Shown piece by piece: positions 1-5,500 of a stretch of 7,881 nt of DNA (positions are counted from its first letter, which is position 1; each line of letters begins with the position of its first letter). Source of the DNA: JBCDBH01 sp039184055 (GTDB lineage: Bacteria; Acidobacteriota; Thermoanaerobaculia; Multivoradales; J023); assembly GCA_039184055.1 (NCBI GenBank), contig JBCDBH010000282.1, positions 1-7,881 of the forward strand. Reading direction: 5' to 3'. The notes under the pieces are model-generated. The model ran no database searches. It was not told the DNA's origin and saw nothing but the letters and a program-made list of their open reading frames with translations. The translations under genes were made by a program, and so were the position numbers.

Positions 1-2
1 CG

Positions 3-278
3 GTCGAGCTCTTCGGGCGTCCGCTCGAGCTACCGGTCGGGCCGATCGCCTTGGCGCGGGCCGCCGCTTGTCCGGTGGTGCCGGTGTTCTTTTTTCGTAG
101 CGGCCGACGCCGTGCCGAGATCGTGGTGCGTGAGCCGTTTCGGGTGGCGCGCACCCAGTCGCCGACCGCCGATCTCGAGGCGGCGATGCAGCGTTTGGCC
201 GAGGAGGTCGAATGGGCGATCCGGCGACGACCGTTCCAGTGGTTCTGCTTTCGCCGTTTGTGGCCCACCGAGCCTTGA
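3..278 (+). CDS. LpxL/HtrB-family lipid A acyltransferase, C-terminal fragment
   Basis: Partial gene, cut by the left window edge; the reading frame is open from base 3 to the TGA at 276-278. About 91 codons are visible. The translation has the typical end of lipid A late acyltransferases (LpxL/HtrB/LpxM): a small-residue and Pro/Gly segment (LPVGPIALARAAACPVVPVFFFR), then an amphipathic helix, and the closing block IRRRPFQWFCFRRLW, which corresponds to the family's 'P-x-Q-W-x-W-x-H-x-R-W' ending. Here Cys and Phe replace the usual Trp and His. These inner-membrane enzymes move an acyl chain from acyl-ACP to a lipid A precursor or related lipid. The catalytic HX4D/E motif lies outside the window, so activity cannot be judged. 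The stop codon is 3 bases before the next acyltransferase gene, which implies co-transcription. The family call is fairly firm; the exact acceptor is unknown. Confidence 0.8.
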   Translation, partial: VELFGRPLELPVGPIALARAAACPVVPVFFFRSGRRRAEIVVREPFRVARTQSPTADLEAAMQRLAEEVEWAIRRRPFQWFCFRRLWPTEP

Positions 279-281
279 TCG

Positions 282-1046
282 ATGCGTTGGCTGTGGCCGC
301 TGATCAATATCGTCCAAGGCGTCTCGCTGGCGTTCATGACCAGCGTGTCGATCATCATCGGTATGGCGTTGTCGCCGGTGATCGGGTTCGAATTCTTGCT
401 CGGCGCGTGTCGTTGGTATTGGGCGCCGATGTTGCTCGGTGGGTCCGGGGCGCGACTGTCGGTCACGGGTCGCGAGAACGTTCCTGATCGTTCGGCGTTT
501 TTTGTCGCCAATCATCAATCGCAGCTCGATATCCCCGTTCTCTTTCGCGTCGTCCCGGTGAATATTCGTTTCATCGTCAAGGCGGAGCATCGACGGATTC
601 CTTTTCTCGGTTTTTTCATCGGGGCTTCGGGGATGGTGTACATCGATCGACGCGCTCGGTTGCGAGCGGTCGAAACGGTGCGCAAAGTGGCCGATCTTCT
701 CGACACCGGTCACAGCATCGCGGCGTTTCCGGAAGGCACGCGCAGTCGTGACGGCAAGCTACGACCGTTCAAAACAGGTGTGCTGGTGCCGGCGATCGAA
801 GCCGGGGCGCCGGTGGTGCCGATCGCCATCGTCGGTGCCGAACGCGTGCTTCCCGCCGATGGTTTCCGCGTCCGACCGGGCACGGTCCACGTGCGGATCG
901 GCGAGCCGATCGAGACGCACGAGCTGACCACCGACGACCGACGATGGCTGGCGGTGGAGGCGCGTCGACGGGTCCAGGCGCTCCGTGATTCGATTCTCGA
1001 CGGTGAACAAGAAATTGTGCATCAGATCGCCTCCGATACTGGCTAG
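282..1046 (+). CDS. plsC: 1-acyl-sn-glycerol-3-phosphate acyltransferase (PlsC-like)
   Basis: A complete 254-residue protein, the normal length for bacterial PlsC. It is expected to acylate lysophosphatidic acid to phosphatidic acid at the inner membrane. Seen in the sequence: a hydrophobic N-terminus (about residues 5-55, one or two membrane segments); the catalytic HX4D motif in NHQSQLD (77-83, His78 and Asp83); an IVKAEHRRIPFLG segment (98-110, block II region); the phosphate-binding FPEGTRS block (149-155); and the GAPVVPIAI block IV (175-183). The ATG at 282 is 3 bases after the preceding acyltransferase stop, so the two are probably translationally coupled. A gap of about 98 bases separates it from the lasso operon. 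It could act in ordinary phospholipid synthesis or on a specialised lipid with the upstream LpxL homologue; nothing visible links it to the peptide. Confidence 0.9.
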   Translation: MRWLWPLINIVQGVSLAFMTSVSIIIGMALSPVIGFEFLLGACRWYWAPMLLGGSGARLSVTGRENVPDRSAFFVANHQSQLDIPVLFRVVPVNIRFIVKAEHRRIPFLGFFIGASGMVYIDRRARLRAVETVRKVADLLDTGHSIAAFPEGTRSRDGKLRPFKTGVLVPAIEAGAPVVPIAIVGAERVLPADGFRVRPGTVHVRIGEPIETHELTTDDRRWLAVEARRRVQALRDSILDGEQEIVHQIASDTG

Positions 1047-1068
1047 GTGGCTAGGGATCTGCTATGTT
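1040..1068 (+). promoter_or_regulatory. Possible promoter of the lasso operon (weak call)
   Basis: The 98-base gap after plsC is the only sizeable spacer before the cluster. It contains TGCTATGTT at 1060-1068, which reads as an extended -10 (TG-n-TATGTT). The appropriately spaced -35 position (about 1040-1045, TGGCTA) is poor. A short direct repeat, GGCTAGGTGGCTAGG, begins at 1041 and overlaps the plsC stop codon. A start near 1075 would give a ~70-base leader before the ATG at 1145. This rests on motif inspection only; read-through from the upstream acyltransferase genes is equally possible. Confidence 0.25.
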
Positions 1069-1144
1069 GCGAGAGCTTAAAGAACGCGTGTTTCCATCAC
1101 GACCGACTTGTATCGAGCCTTTTCATCGCCTGCTCGGAGGTTTC

Positions 1145-1642
1145 ATGTTTTTCCGCTCCTCCCTATTCGTTATTGTCGCTGTGCTTTTTGTCGCGGTTCC
1201 GGCGACCCAGGCGCAGAGCGCGCTCTTCGAGGGTGATTGGTCGCTCACCCAGGTGACCCACGATCCGCCGGTGTTGAACGCCGCGCAGCCTCCCAATGTC
1301 GCGTTGAGTATCGATCTTCAGAGCGGTCGGGTCGTGATCGACGAGAGCCGCGACGACACCGCGGTACGCAGCTTCGTTCTGATCACCGACGGCGAGCCGC
1401 GTAGCGTCGGTCCGGTGACCGTCCAACGGCCCCTGCAGCGACTGGTCGAGGCACGCTGGGAAGGCAATCAGCTGGTCGTCTTCCGGCAGTGGAGCCGGCG
1501 TGACGACGCCGGCCAGCTGGCGACGATCGTGATCGAGGAGACCTGGGCGATCTCGCCGGGCGCGAGCTTTCTCGACGTCACCCAACGACGCACGGTCGGC
1601 GATCGCGTCGTCACCACCACCAACCGCTACAGCCGACAGTGA
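1145..1642 (+). CDS. Secreted protein of unknown function, first gene of the lasso operon
   Basis: A 165-residue protein when started at the ATG at 1145. This start is preferred because GGAGG (1136-1140) lies just upstream and because the first 23 residues (MFFRSSLFVIVAVLFVAVPATQA) make a good Sec signal peptide with a probable cleavage at TQA|Q. An upstream in-frame ATG at 1064 lacks a ribosome binding site and would bury the signal peptide. The mature part begins FEGDWSLTQV and contains alternating hydrophobic/polar strands, a VEARWEGNQLVVF segment, an EETWAIS segment and a Tyr-Ser-Arg end. This pattern suits a small, extracytoplasmic beta-rich (lipocalin-like) domain, but I do not recognise a named family. 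There is no lipobox Cys. Its TGA overlaps the GTG of B1 (GTGA), so it is probably made together with the lasso proteins. A role in peptide binding, immunity or release is only a guess. Confidence 0.8.
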   Translation: MFFRSSLFVIVAVLFVAVPATQAQSALFEGDWSLTQVTHDPPVLNAAQPPNVALSIDLQSGRVVIDESRDDTAVRSFVLITDGEPRSVGPVTVQRPLQRLVEARWEGNQLVVFRQWSRRDDAGQLATIVIEETWAISPGASFLDVTQRRTVGDRVVTTTNRYSRQ

Positions 1643-1935
1643 CCTCAGCGCCCGCCGCCTCCGTGTACCGGATCGCCGATGGCGTCCTGATGCGTGAGGT
1701 CGACGGCGAAGCGGTGCTGCTCGACCTCGATAGCCAGCGCTATTTCGGCTTGGATCCCGTGGGCACCCGGATCTGGCAGCTGCTCGCCGAGCACGGCGAC
1801 CGCGATCGAGTGATGTCGGATCTACTCGACGAGTTCGCCGTCGAGCGCGAGCATCTCGAAGACGACCTCGATCGCTTTCTCGAACGCCTGATGGCAGCCA
1901 ATCTCGTCGAGCCCGCCACGGCGGCTCTGGCCTAG
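1639..1935 (+). CDS. Lasso peptide B1 protein (PqqD-like RiPP recognition element)
   Basis: A 98-residue protein started at GTG 1639, which overlaps the previous stop by four bases. It matches stand-alone PqqD-family lasso B1 proteins: an N-terminal three-strand part (VYRIADGVLMREVDGEAVLL, about 9-28), the diagnostic D-x-x-x-x-x-Y-x-x-x-x-x-x-G-x-x-I-W stretch (LDLDSQRYFGLDPVGTRIW, 29-47), then helices rich in Asp/Glu and Arg (51-92). In lasso systems this protein clamps the precursor leader as an extra strand, reading its conserved Tyr, Pro and Leu, and delivers it to the B2 peptidase and the C cyclase. The precursor here has those residues (Tyr14, Pro17, Leu19). B1 is split from B2 rather than fused, as is common outside the microcin J25 type. 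The family call is firm; leader binding is inferred from the family. Confidence 0.92.
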   Translation: MTSAPAASVYRIADGVLMREVDGEAVLLDLDSQRYFGLDPVGTRIWQLLAEHGDRDRVMSDLLDEFAVEREHLEDDLDRFLERLMAANLVEPATAALA

Positions 1936-1949
1936 CCCGCCACGGCGGC
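1911..1949 (+). repeat. 15-bp direct repeat spanning the B1 stop codon
   Basis: GCCCGCCACGGCGGC occurs at 1911-1925 and again at 1935-1949, a 24-base period. The shift is exactly eight codons, so the second copy re-encodes Pro-Ala-Thr-Ala-Ala in frame after the TAG. Each copy contains CCGCC-AC-GGCGG, a tight inverted repeat, and the two copies can also pair with each other. A T-run (CTTTTT, about 1958-1963) follows at a distance of some nine bases. This could be a weak attenuator between B1 and B2 or simply slippage duplication; it does not look like a proper terminator. Confidence 0.6.
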
Positions 1950-1978
1950 CTACTCTCCTTTTTCACGAGCCCATCACC

Positions 1979-2404
1979 GTGCTGGGTCGATTGATCGCCT
2001 TGCCCGCCGCCGATCGGTGGCGGCTCGTCGTCGCGATACCGAGCACGCTGGTCGTGTGGCTCGCGCTCCGTCTCATCGGCTATCGAGCCACGCATCGCTT
2101 CCTGGCGCGTCTGAGCTCCTCCTCCCAGGTGGCGGGTGATCGAGAGATCGCCGAACGCTGGGCCTGGGCGGTGGCCGCGGTCCGCCACCGCTTGCCGCGT
2201 GCCAAGTGTTTGGATGAAGCCCTCACCACGTGGTGGCTGCTCCGTCTTCGCGGTTTCGCTGGCGATCTGCGAATCGGCGTACGCCGTGACGACGCGCGTC
2301 TGGCCGCGCATGCCTGGATCGATCTCGACGGCGAGCCGCTGAGTGGCTGTGGCGACCGCCCCGAGCGCTGGGCAGCGTTCGACGACGCCATCCACCCTTC
2401 CTGA
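1979..2404 (+). CDS. Lasso peptide B2 leader peptidase (transglutaminase-like)
   Basis: A 141-residue protein of the lasso B2/McjB C-terminal type (Transglut_core3 family), a cysteine protease that removes the leader after the residue following the conserved Thr. Visible hallmarks: a hydrophobic N-terminal segment (about 15-33), WAVAAVRHRLPRAKCLDEAL (63-82) with the probable catalytic Cys77, a helix TTWWLLRLRGF, a strand DLRIGVRRDD, and AHAWIDLDGEPL (110-121) with the probable catalytic His111 and Asp115 or Asp117. The length is typical for split B2 proteins. The start is GTG 1979; no upstream in-frame ATG is available and the ribosome binding site is weak. It follows B1 after 43 bases and precedes the cyclase by 6 bases. 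Function by family resemblance is secure; the acidic member of the triad is inferred by position. Confidence 0.92.
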   Translation: MLGRLIALPAADRWRLVVAIPSTLVVWLALRLIGYRATHRFLARLSSSSQVAGDREIAERWAWAVAAVRHRLPRAKCLDEALTTWWLLRLRGFAGDLRIGVRRDDARLAAHAWIDLDGEPLSGCGDRPERWAAFDDAIHPS

Positions 2405-2410
2405 GCGCGT

Positions 2411-4135
2411 ATGACGCACGACGGTTTTCTTGCTCGAGTCGGTCACCGCGAGGATGACCCTGTGCTCCTGAACGCCTCGGAGGCATGGGCGTGTCGCGTC
2501 GTGACCGACAACGAAGTCGTGGTCGGTGATCTGCGTTTCGACAGCATGCCCGAGCTGGCATCGGAGCTGAGGTCGGAGCTCGAGGGCTCGGCGGATCCTG
2601 GCCGGTTGATCGCGGCGGCGTGGCGACGGTGGGGCGACGCGAGTCCCCGTCGTCTCCATGGCGATTTTTCCTTTGTGCTCTGGGACGCCGAGCGACGGAC
2701 GTTGTTCGCGGCGCGTGATCCGTTCGGGGTCAAACCGCTCTATTGGGCTCACGATCGTTCCGGTCGACTGGTGCTGTCGAACGTGCTCGACACGGTCTAC
2801 GACGCCGTCGAGCACGACGGCGAGCTCGACGACGACGCGATCGCCGATTTCTTGCTCTTCGGTCACAACCGCAATCTCGCCACGACGACCTGGCGCGGCA
2901 TCGCCTGCGTACCACCCGCGCATACCCTCGTGTGGCGACGCGGCTGGCAACAGCCTCGTATCGAACGCTGGTGGCGGCCACGAGCCGCCCCGGCCGAGAC
3001 GCTCGACGAAGCGGGAGTCGAGCAGTTCCGCGCCGCCTTGAGCCGAGCGGTGCGTGATCGTCTGCCTGCTTCGGGCAAGGTGGCGCTCATGATGAGCGGC
3101 GGGCTCGACTCCACGGCGTTGGCGGCGTTGGCGAAGCAAGCCGGCGCCGACGTGGTGGCGCACACCATCGTCTACGAGCGCTTGATCGCCGATCGGGAAG
3201 GGGAGTGGGCGCAACGTGCCGGTGCTCACCTCGGTATTCCGGTCGAGCTGCTGATCGCCGACGACCACCGTCATTTTGCGTCCTGGCGCTGTGGCGCCGA
3301 GCCGGTCGAAGATGACGTGCGCTCGATCACCGACGAGCTCGAGCGCCGGGTGCTCGGTCATGCGAAGGTCCTTTTCACCGGGTTGGGTGGCGATCCGCTC
3401 CTCCTGCCGTGGCGAGGTTACGCGCTGCATTGCCTGAGCCGAGGACGAGTCGATCGCTTGGCGCGTTATGTCTCGAGCGGGTTGAGGCGTCGCGGCCGCT
3501 TGCCACCGCTCGGCCTCCACGGTCGTGTCGCGCGGTGGTGGGGGCGTCGTCGGTGGCGCGAGGGGTTTCCGTCATGGTTGGCCGAGGATTTCGTCCGTCG
3601 TCTCGATCTCGAAACCCGCTGGCGTGAATTCTGGTATCCGCCGTGGCCACGTGCGCCACGCGCCGAAGCCGAGGCGGCGATCATCGACCCCGTGTGGACG
3701 CGCGCGTTCGAACAACGTCATCCGGTCGCCAGTGGTCGCGCCTTCGAAGAGCGACACCCGTTCTTCGATCGGCGTCTGGTCGAGCTGGCATTACGCTTAC
3801 CTGCAGTACCCTGGTGTGTCGACAAGTGGATTTTGCGTCACATCATGATCGATACACTTCCCGAATCCGTGCGATTTCGACCCAAGACACCGCTCATCGG
3901 CGTGCCTGGTCATGGCTGGGACACGAAGATTCGAGACCAATGGCCGAAGTACCTTGCACTTCCGGCTGTTGCACAGTATCTTGTTAATTCAATCGGCGAC
4001 CGTGACAGCTCCGCGACGTCCCCTACGAGCCCCTCAGGAGACCGCGCGACGTTGATCCGTCCGATGAGTTTGGCGCTGTGGATCGCCACCCGTCAGCGCC
4101 ACGATCGAGCTCCAGGAGGACGACTACATGAATGA
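2411..4135 (+). CDS. Lasso peptide cyclase C (asparagine synthetase B-like)
   Basis: A 574-residue ATP-dependent macrolactam synthetase. It should adenylate the side-chain carboxylate of an Asp/Glu in the core and join it to the freed N-terminal amine. An N-terminal class II glutamine-amidotransferase-like domain (about 1-190) includes LHGDFSFVLWD (82-92) and RDPFGVKPLYW (102-112). It lacks the catalytic Cys directly after Met1 (it begins MTHDGF), so no glutaminase activity is expected, which fits the lasso role. The synthetase domain has the PP-loop SGGLDSTA (229-236), a TGLGGDPLL block (323-331) and RHPFFDRRLVELALRLP (448-464). An Arg/Trp-rich insert (about 355-415) is notable. It starts at ATG 2411, six bases after B2. 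Its last codons contain the ribosome binding site and first codons of the precursor gene (8-base overlap). Codons near 3970-3995 are unusually AT-rich for this window. Confidence 0.95.
   Translation: MTHDGFLARVGHREDDPVLLNASEAWACRVVTDNEVVVGDLRFDSMPELASELRSELEGSADPGRLIAAAWRRWGDASPRRLHGDFSFVLWDAERRTLFAARDPFGVKPLYWAHDRSGRLVLSNVLDTVYDAVEHDGELDDDAIADFLLFGHNRNLATTTWRGIACVPPAHTLVWRRGWQQPRIERWWRPRAAPAETLDEAGVEQFRAALSRAVRDRLPASGKVALMMSGGLDSTALAALAKQAGADVVAHTIVYERLIADREGEWAQRAGAHLGIPVELLIADDHRHFASWRCGAEPVEDDVRSITDELERRVLGHAKVLFTGLGGDPLLLPWRGYALHCLSRGRVDRLARYVSSGLRRRGRLPPLGLHGRVARWWGRRRWREGFPSWLAEDFVRRLDLETRWREFWYPPWPRAPRAEAEAAIIDPVWTRAFEQRHPVASGRAFEERHPFFDRRLVELALRLPAVPWCVDKWILRHIMIDTLPESVRFRPKTPLIGVPGHGWDTKIRDQWPKYLALPAVAQYLVNSIGDRDSSATSPTSPSGDRATLIRPMSLALWIATRQRHDRAPGGRLHE
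4114..4119 (+). promoter_or_regulatory. Strong ribosome binding site of the lasso precursor gene
   Basis: AGGAGG lies 8 bases before the ATG at 4128, inside the last codons of the cyclase gene. It is the best Shine-Dalgarno match in the window. The other cluster genes have weaker sites, and several use GTG or TTG starts. This fits the need to make precursor in large molar excess over its enzymes. It also decides the precursor start codon. Confidence 0.85.
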
Positions 4136-4277
4136 TCATGACGAGAAGGCTGACTCGCGACGACCCTACCGGTCCCCCGAGCTTTTTGTATACGGAGATA
4201 TCCGCGAGCTGACCCAGGCCAACACCCCGTCGATGATGAATCCCGACGGCAAAGGCGGGCTCTTCAAGACCGGCTAG
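4128..4277 (+). CDS. Lasso peptide precursor A (49 residues)
   Basis: The substrate of the cluster. Its leader carries the full lasso signature Y-x2-P-x-L-x3-G-x5-T: Tyr14, Pro17, Leu19, Gly23 and Thr29 within PYRSPELFVYGDIRELTQ (13-30). Thr29 is the usual -2 Thr, so cleavage after Gln30 is expected, giving the core ANTPSMMNPDGKGGLFKTG (31-49). The core contains one acidic residue, Asp40, which must be the ring acceptor. It is at position 10 with canonical cleavage, or 9 if cut after Ala31; characterised rings close at 7-9. Behind it, GKGGLFKTG would form the loop and tail, with Phe46 or Lys47 possible steric plugs. The C-terminus is Thr-Gly, not Ser. The gene starts at a strong AGGAGG site, overlaps the cyclase by 8 bases and ends 3 bases before the kinase. 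The precursor call is firm; core boundaries and topology are inferred. Confidence 0.92.
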   Translation: MNDHDEKADSRRPYRSPELFVYGDIRELTQANTPSMMNPDGKGGLFKTG

Positions 4278-4280
4278 CCC

Positions 4281-5282
4281 TTGTCGTATCGATACGCGGT
4301 CAGCGGAACCGTGATGGTTTGTGACCGTGAGCTTCCCGGTCCCGTCGCGGTATCCGACTCTCTCCCACACCCCCACGCAGACTCGGCAACTTTCTGGCAG
4401 GTGATCGTCGATCCGGCGATCGAGACGCCCCATGGTGAGCCCTGGTACGAAAGCCGCGTCGAAACGCCGGATCGGCCCAAGCTACGCGTCTGGCACGAGC
4501 ATCGTCGCTACTGGTTGCGCTACGCCGACGATACGGTTTTCATGGTGGACGCCGCTCGTCGCGCCATCCACATGAGCTGGGTCGCGCCCTACACGATCGA
4601 CGACGCGGCGACGTATCTCTTCGGCCCCATCCTCGCCCTCGCGCTCCGTCTCGATGACCGCATCAGCCTGCACGGCAGCGCGGTCGTGGTCGACGATCGA
4701 GCCATGGCGCTGATCGGCGTCGCGGCGATCGGAAAATCGACCACCGCGGCGGCGTTCGCGCGTCACGGTCACACGGTGCTGTCCGACGATGTTTTGGCGC
4801 TCGACGTCTCGGCCGCCACGCCCCTCATCGAACCGGCGATTCCCTGTCTGCGTTTGTGGCCCGACGCGGTGACGCGGCTTTTTGGTCACGCCGATGCGCT
4901 GCCACCGCTGACGCCGAATTGGGACAAGCGTGGCTATGCGCTCGGTGACTCGTTCGCCGATCGAGCCGTGCCGCTCGGGGCGATCTATCAACTGATCGAA
5001 GGGGCGACGGCGACGATCGACCTGTTGACGGGTCGCGACGCGCTGCTCGCTGTGCTCGCCAATACCCAAGTCACGTATCTCTTGGACCGCACGATGCGAG
5101 CGCGTGAGCTCGACGTCTTGGCGCGCGTGCTCGCGGCGGTGCCGGTCTATCGAGTCGTTCTGCCTGATGAAGCGACGGTCGATGAAGCGCAAGGACCCGA
5201 GGCGGTGCGGAGGCGGTTGCTCGAGCATATGAACGGCGCGGTGACGAACGACGAAAGGCCGTGTAAGGTCGACGAGACGTGA
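4281..5282 (+). CDS. HPr kinase-like protein of the lasso cluster (K)
   Basis: A 333-residue protein resembling the C-terminal kinase half of HprK and the lasso kinases described with paeninodin-type clusters (ThcoK, PadeK), which phosphorylate the C-terminal Ser of their precursors. Motifs: an N-terminal strand region YRYAVSG...LPG (3-20), LHGSAVVV (130-137) with His131 as in HprK-like proteins, the P-loop GVAAIGKST (146-154), LSDDVLAL (167-174) with the acidic pair Asp169/Asp170 suited to metal binding and catalysis, and a Gly-Ala-Ile-Tyr strand (233-236). The start is TTG 4281, three bases after the precursor stop; the in-frame GTG/ATG at 4311/4314 would delete the conserved first strand. 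A target is unclear because the precursor ends in Thr-Gly; candidates are Thr33, Ser35 and Thr48. Placement directly behind the precursor argues for action on it, but a non-phosphorylating role is possible. Confidence 0.9.
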   Translation: MSYRYAVSGTVMVCDRELPGPVAVSDSLPHPHADSATFWQVIVDPAIETPHGEPWYESRVETPDRPKLRVWHEHRRYWLRYADDTVFMVDAARRAIHMSWVAPYTIDDAATYLFGPILALALRLDDRISLHGSAVVVDDRAMALIGVAAIGKSTTAAAFARHGHTVLSDDVLALDVSAATPLIEPAIPCLRLWPDAVTRLFGHADALPPLTPNWDKRGYALGDSFADRAVPLGAIYQLIEGATATIDLLTGRDALLAVLANTQVTYLLDRTMRARELDVLARVLAAVPVYRVVLPDEATVDEAQGPEAVRRRLLEHMNGAVTNDERPCKVDET

Positions 5283-5319
5283 CCGAGATCGAACGAGCGA
5301 CGAGCGGCTTGGAGGATAG

Positions 5320-5496
5320 CCCCCATTTCTCACCGAACGTTGAAGCGAGGCGCGGAAACGTGCGTGAGATCTGGGTAGCGCAGTGATGAGCGACCGGAGG
5401 CGTACCCATCGGTACGTCGAGGGAGCGAAAAGCGAGCACGCCCAGAGATTGCGTGCGTTTCCGCGCCGCAGCCGACGGGCTGGTGAGAAATGGGGG
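5320..5496 (+). repeat. Large imperfect palindrome between K and M (possible structured RNA or palindromic repeat element)
   Basis: This fills most of the 218-base spacer 5283-5500, which holds no convincing gene. The arms pair in register: CCCCCATTTCTCACC (5320-5334) with its exact complement at 5482-5496; GGCGCGGAAACG (5349-5360) with 5456-5467; then 5361-5367 with 5449-5455, using four G-T positions that would be G-U pairs in RNA; TCTGGGT (5370-5376) with 5440-5446 after a 2x2 mismatch; and an apical hairpin CGTACC-CATC-GGTACG (5401-5416). The 14-base internal segments on each side are equal in length, and the right one can form its own hairpin CAGCC-GACG-GGCTG (5469-5482). The 3' arm includes the G-run that serves as ribosome binding site for M. 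It could be a regulatory RNA fold, a dispersed intergenic palindromic repeat, or a MITE-like insertion; sequence alone cannot decide. Confidence 0.8.
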
Positions 5497-5500
5497 ATAA

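Noticed and set aside
1064..1144. Upstream ATG extension of the secreted protein
   Set aside because: No ribosome binding site, and the 27 added residues would precede a clear signal peptide; the ATG at 1145 with GGAGG is the better start.
1935..1963. Rho-independent terminator after B1
   Set aside because: The stem is only about five bases with a two-base loop, and the T-run is some nine bases away; genes continue in the same direction with close spacing.
1163..3520. 785-codon open frame on the minus strand
   Set aside because: It lies antisense to four well-supported genes (secreted protein, B1, B2, cyclase), is low-complexity Arg/Asp/His-rich and has no recognisable domain; long shadow frames are normal at this GC content.
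4482..5333. 283-codon open frame on the minus strand opposite the kinase
   Set aside because: Arg/Asp/His-rich with no fold signature; the + strand frame has P-loop and HprK motifs.
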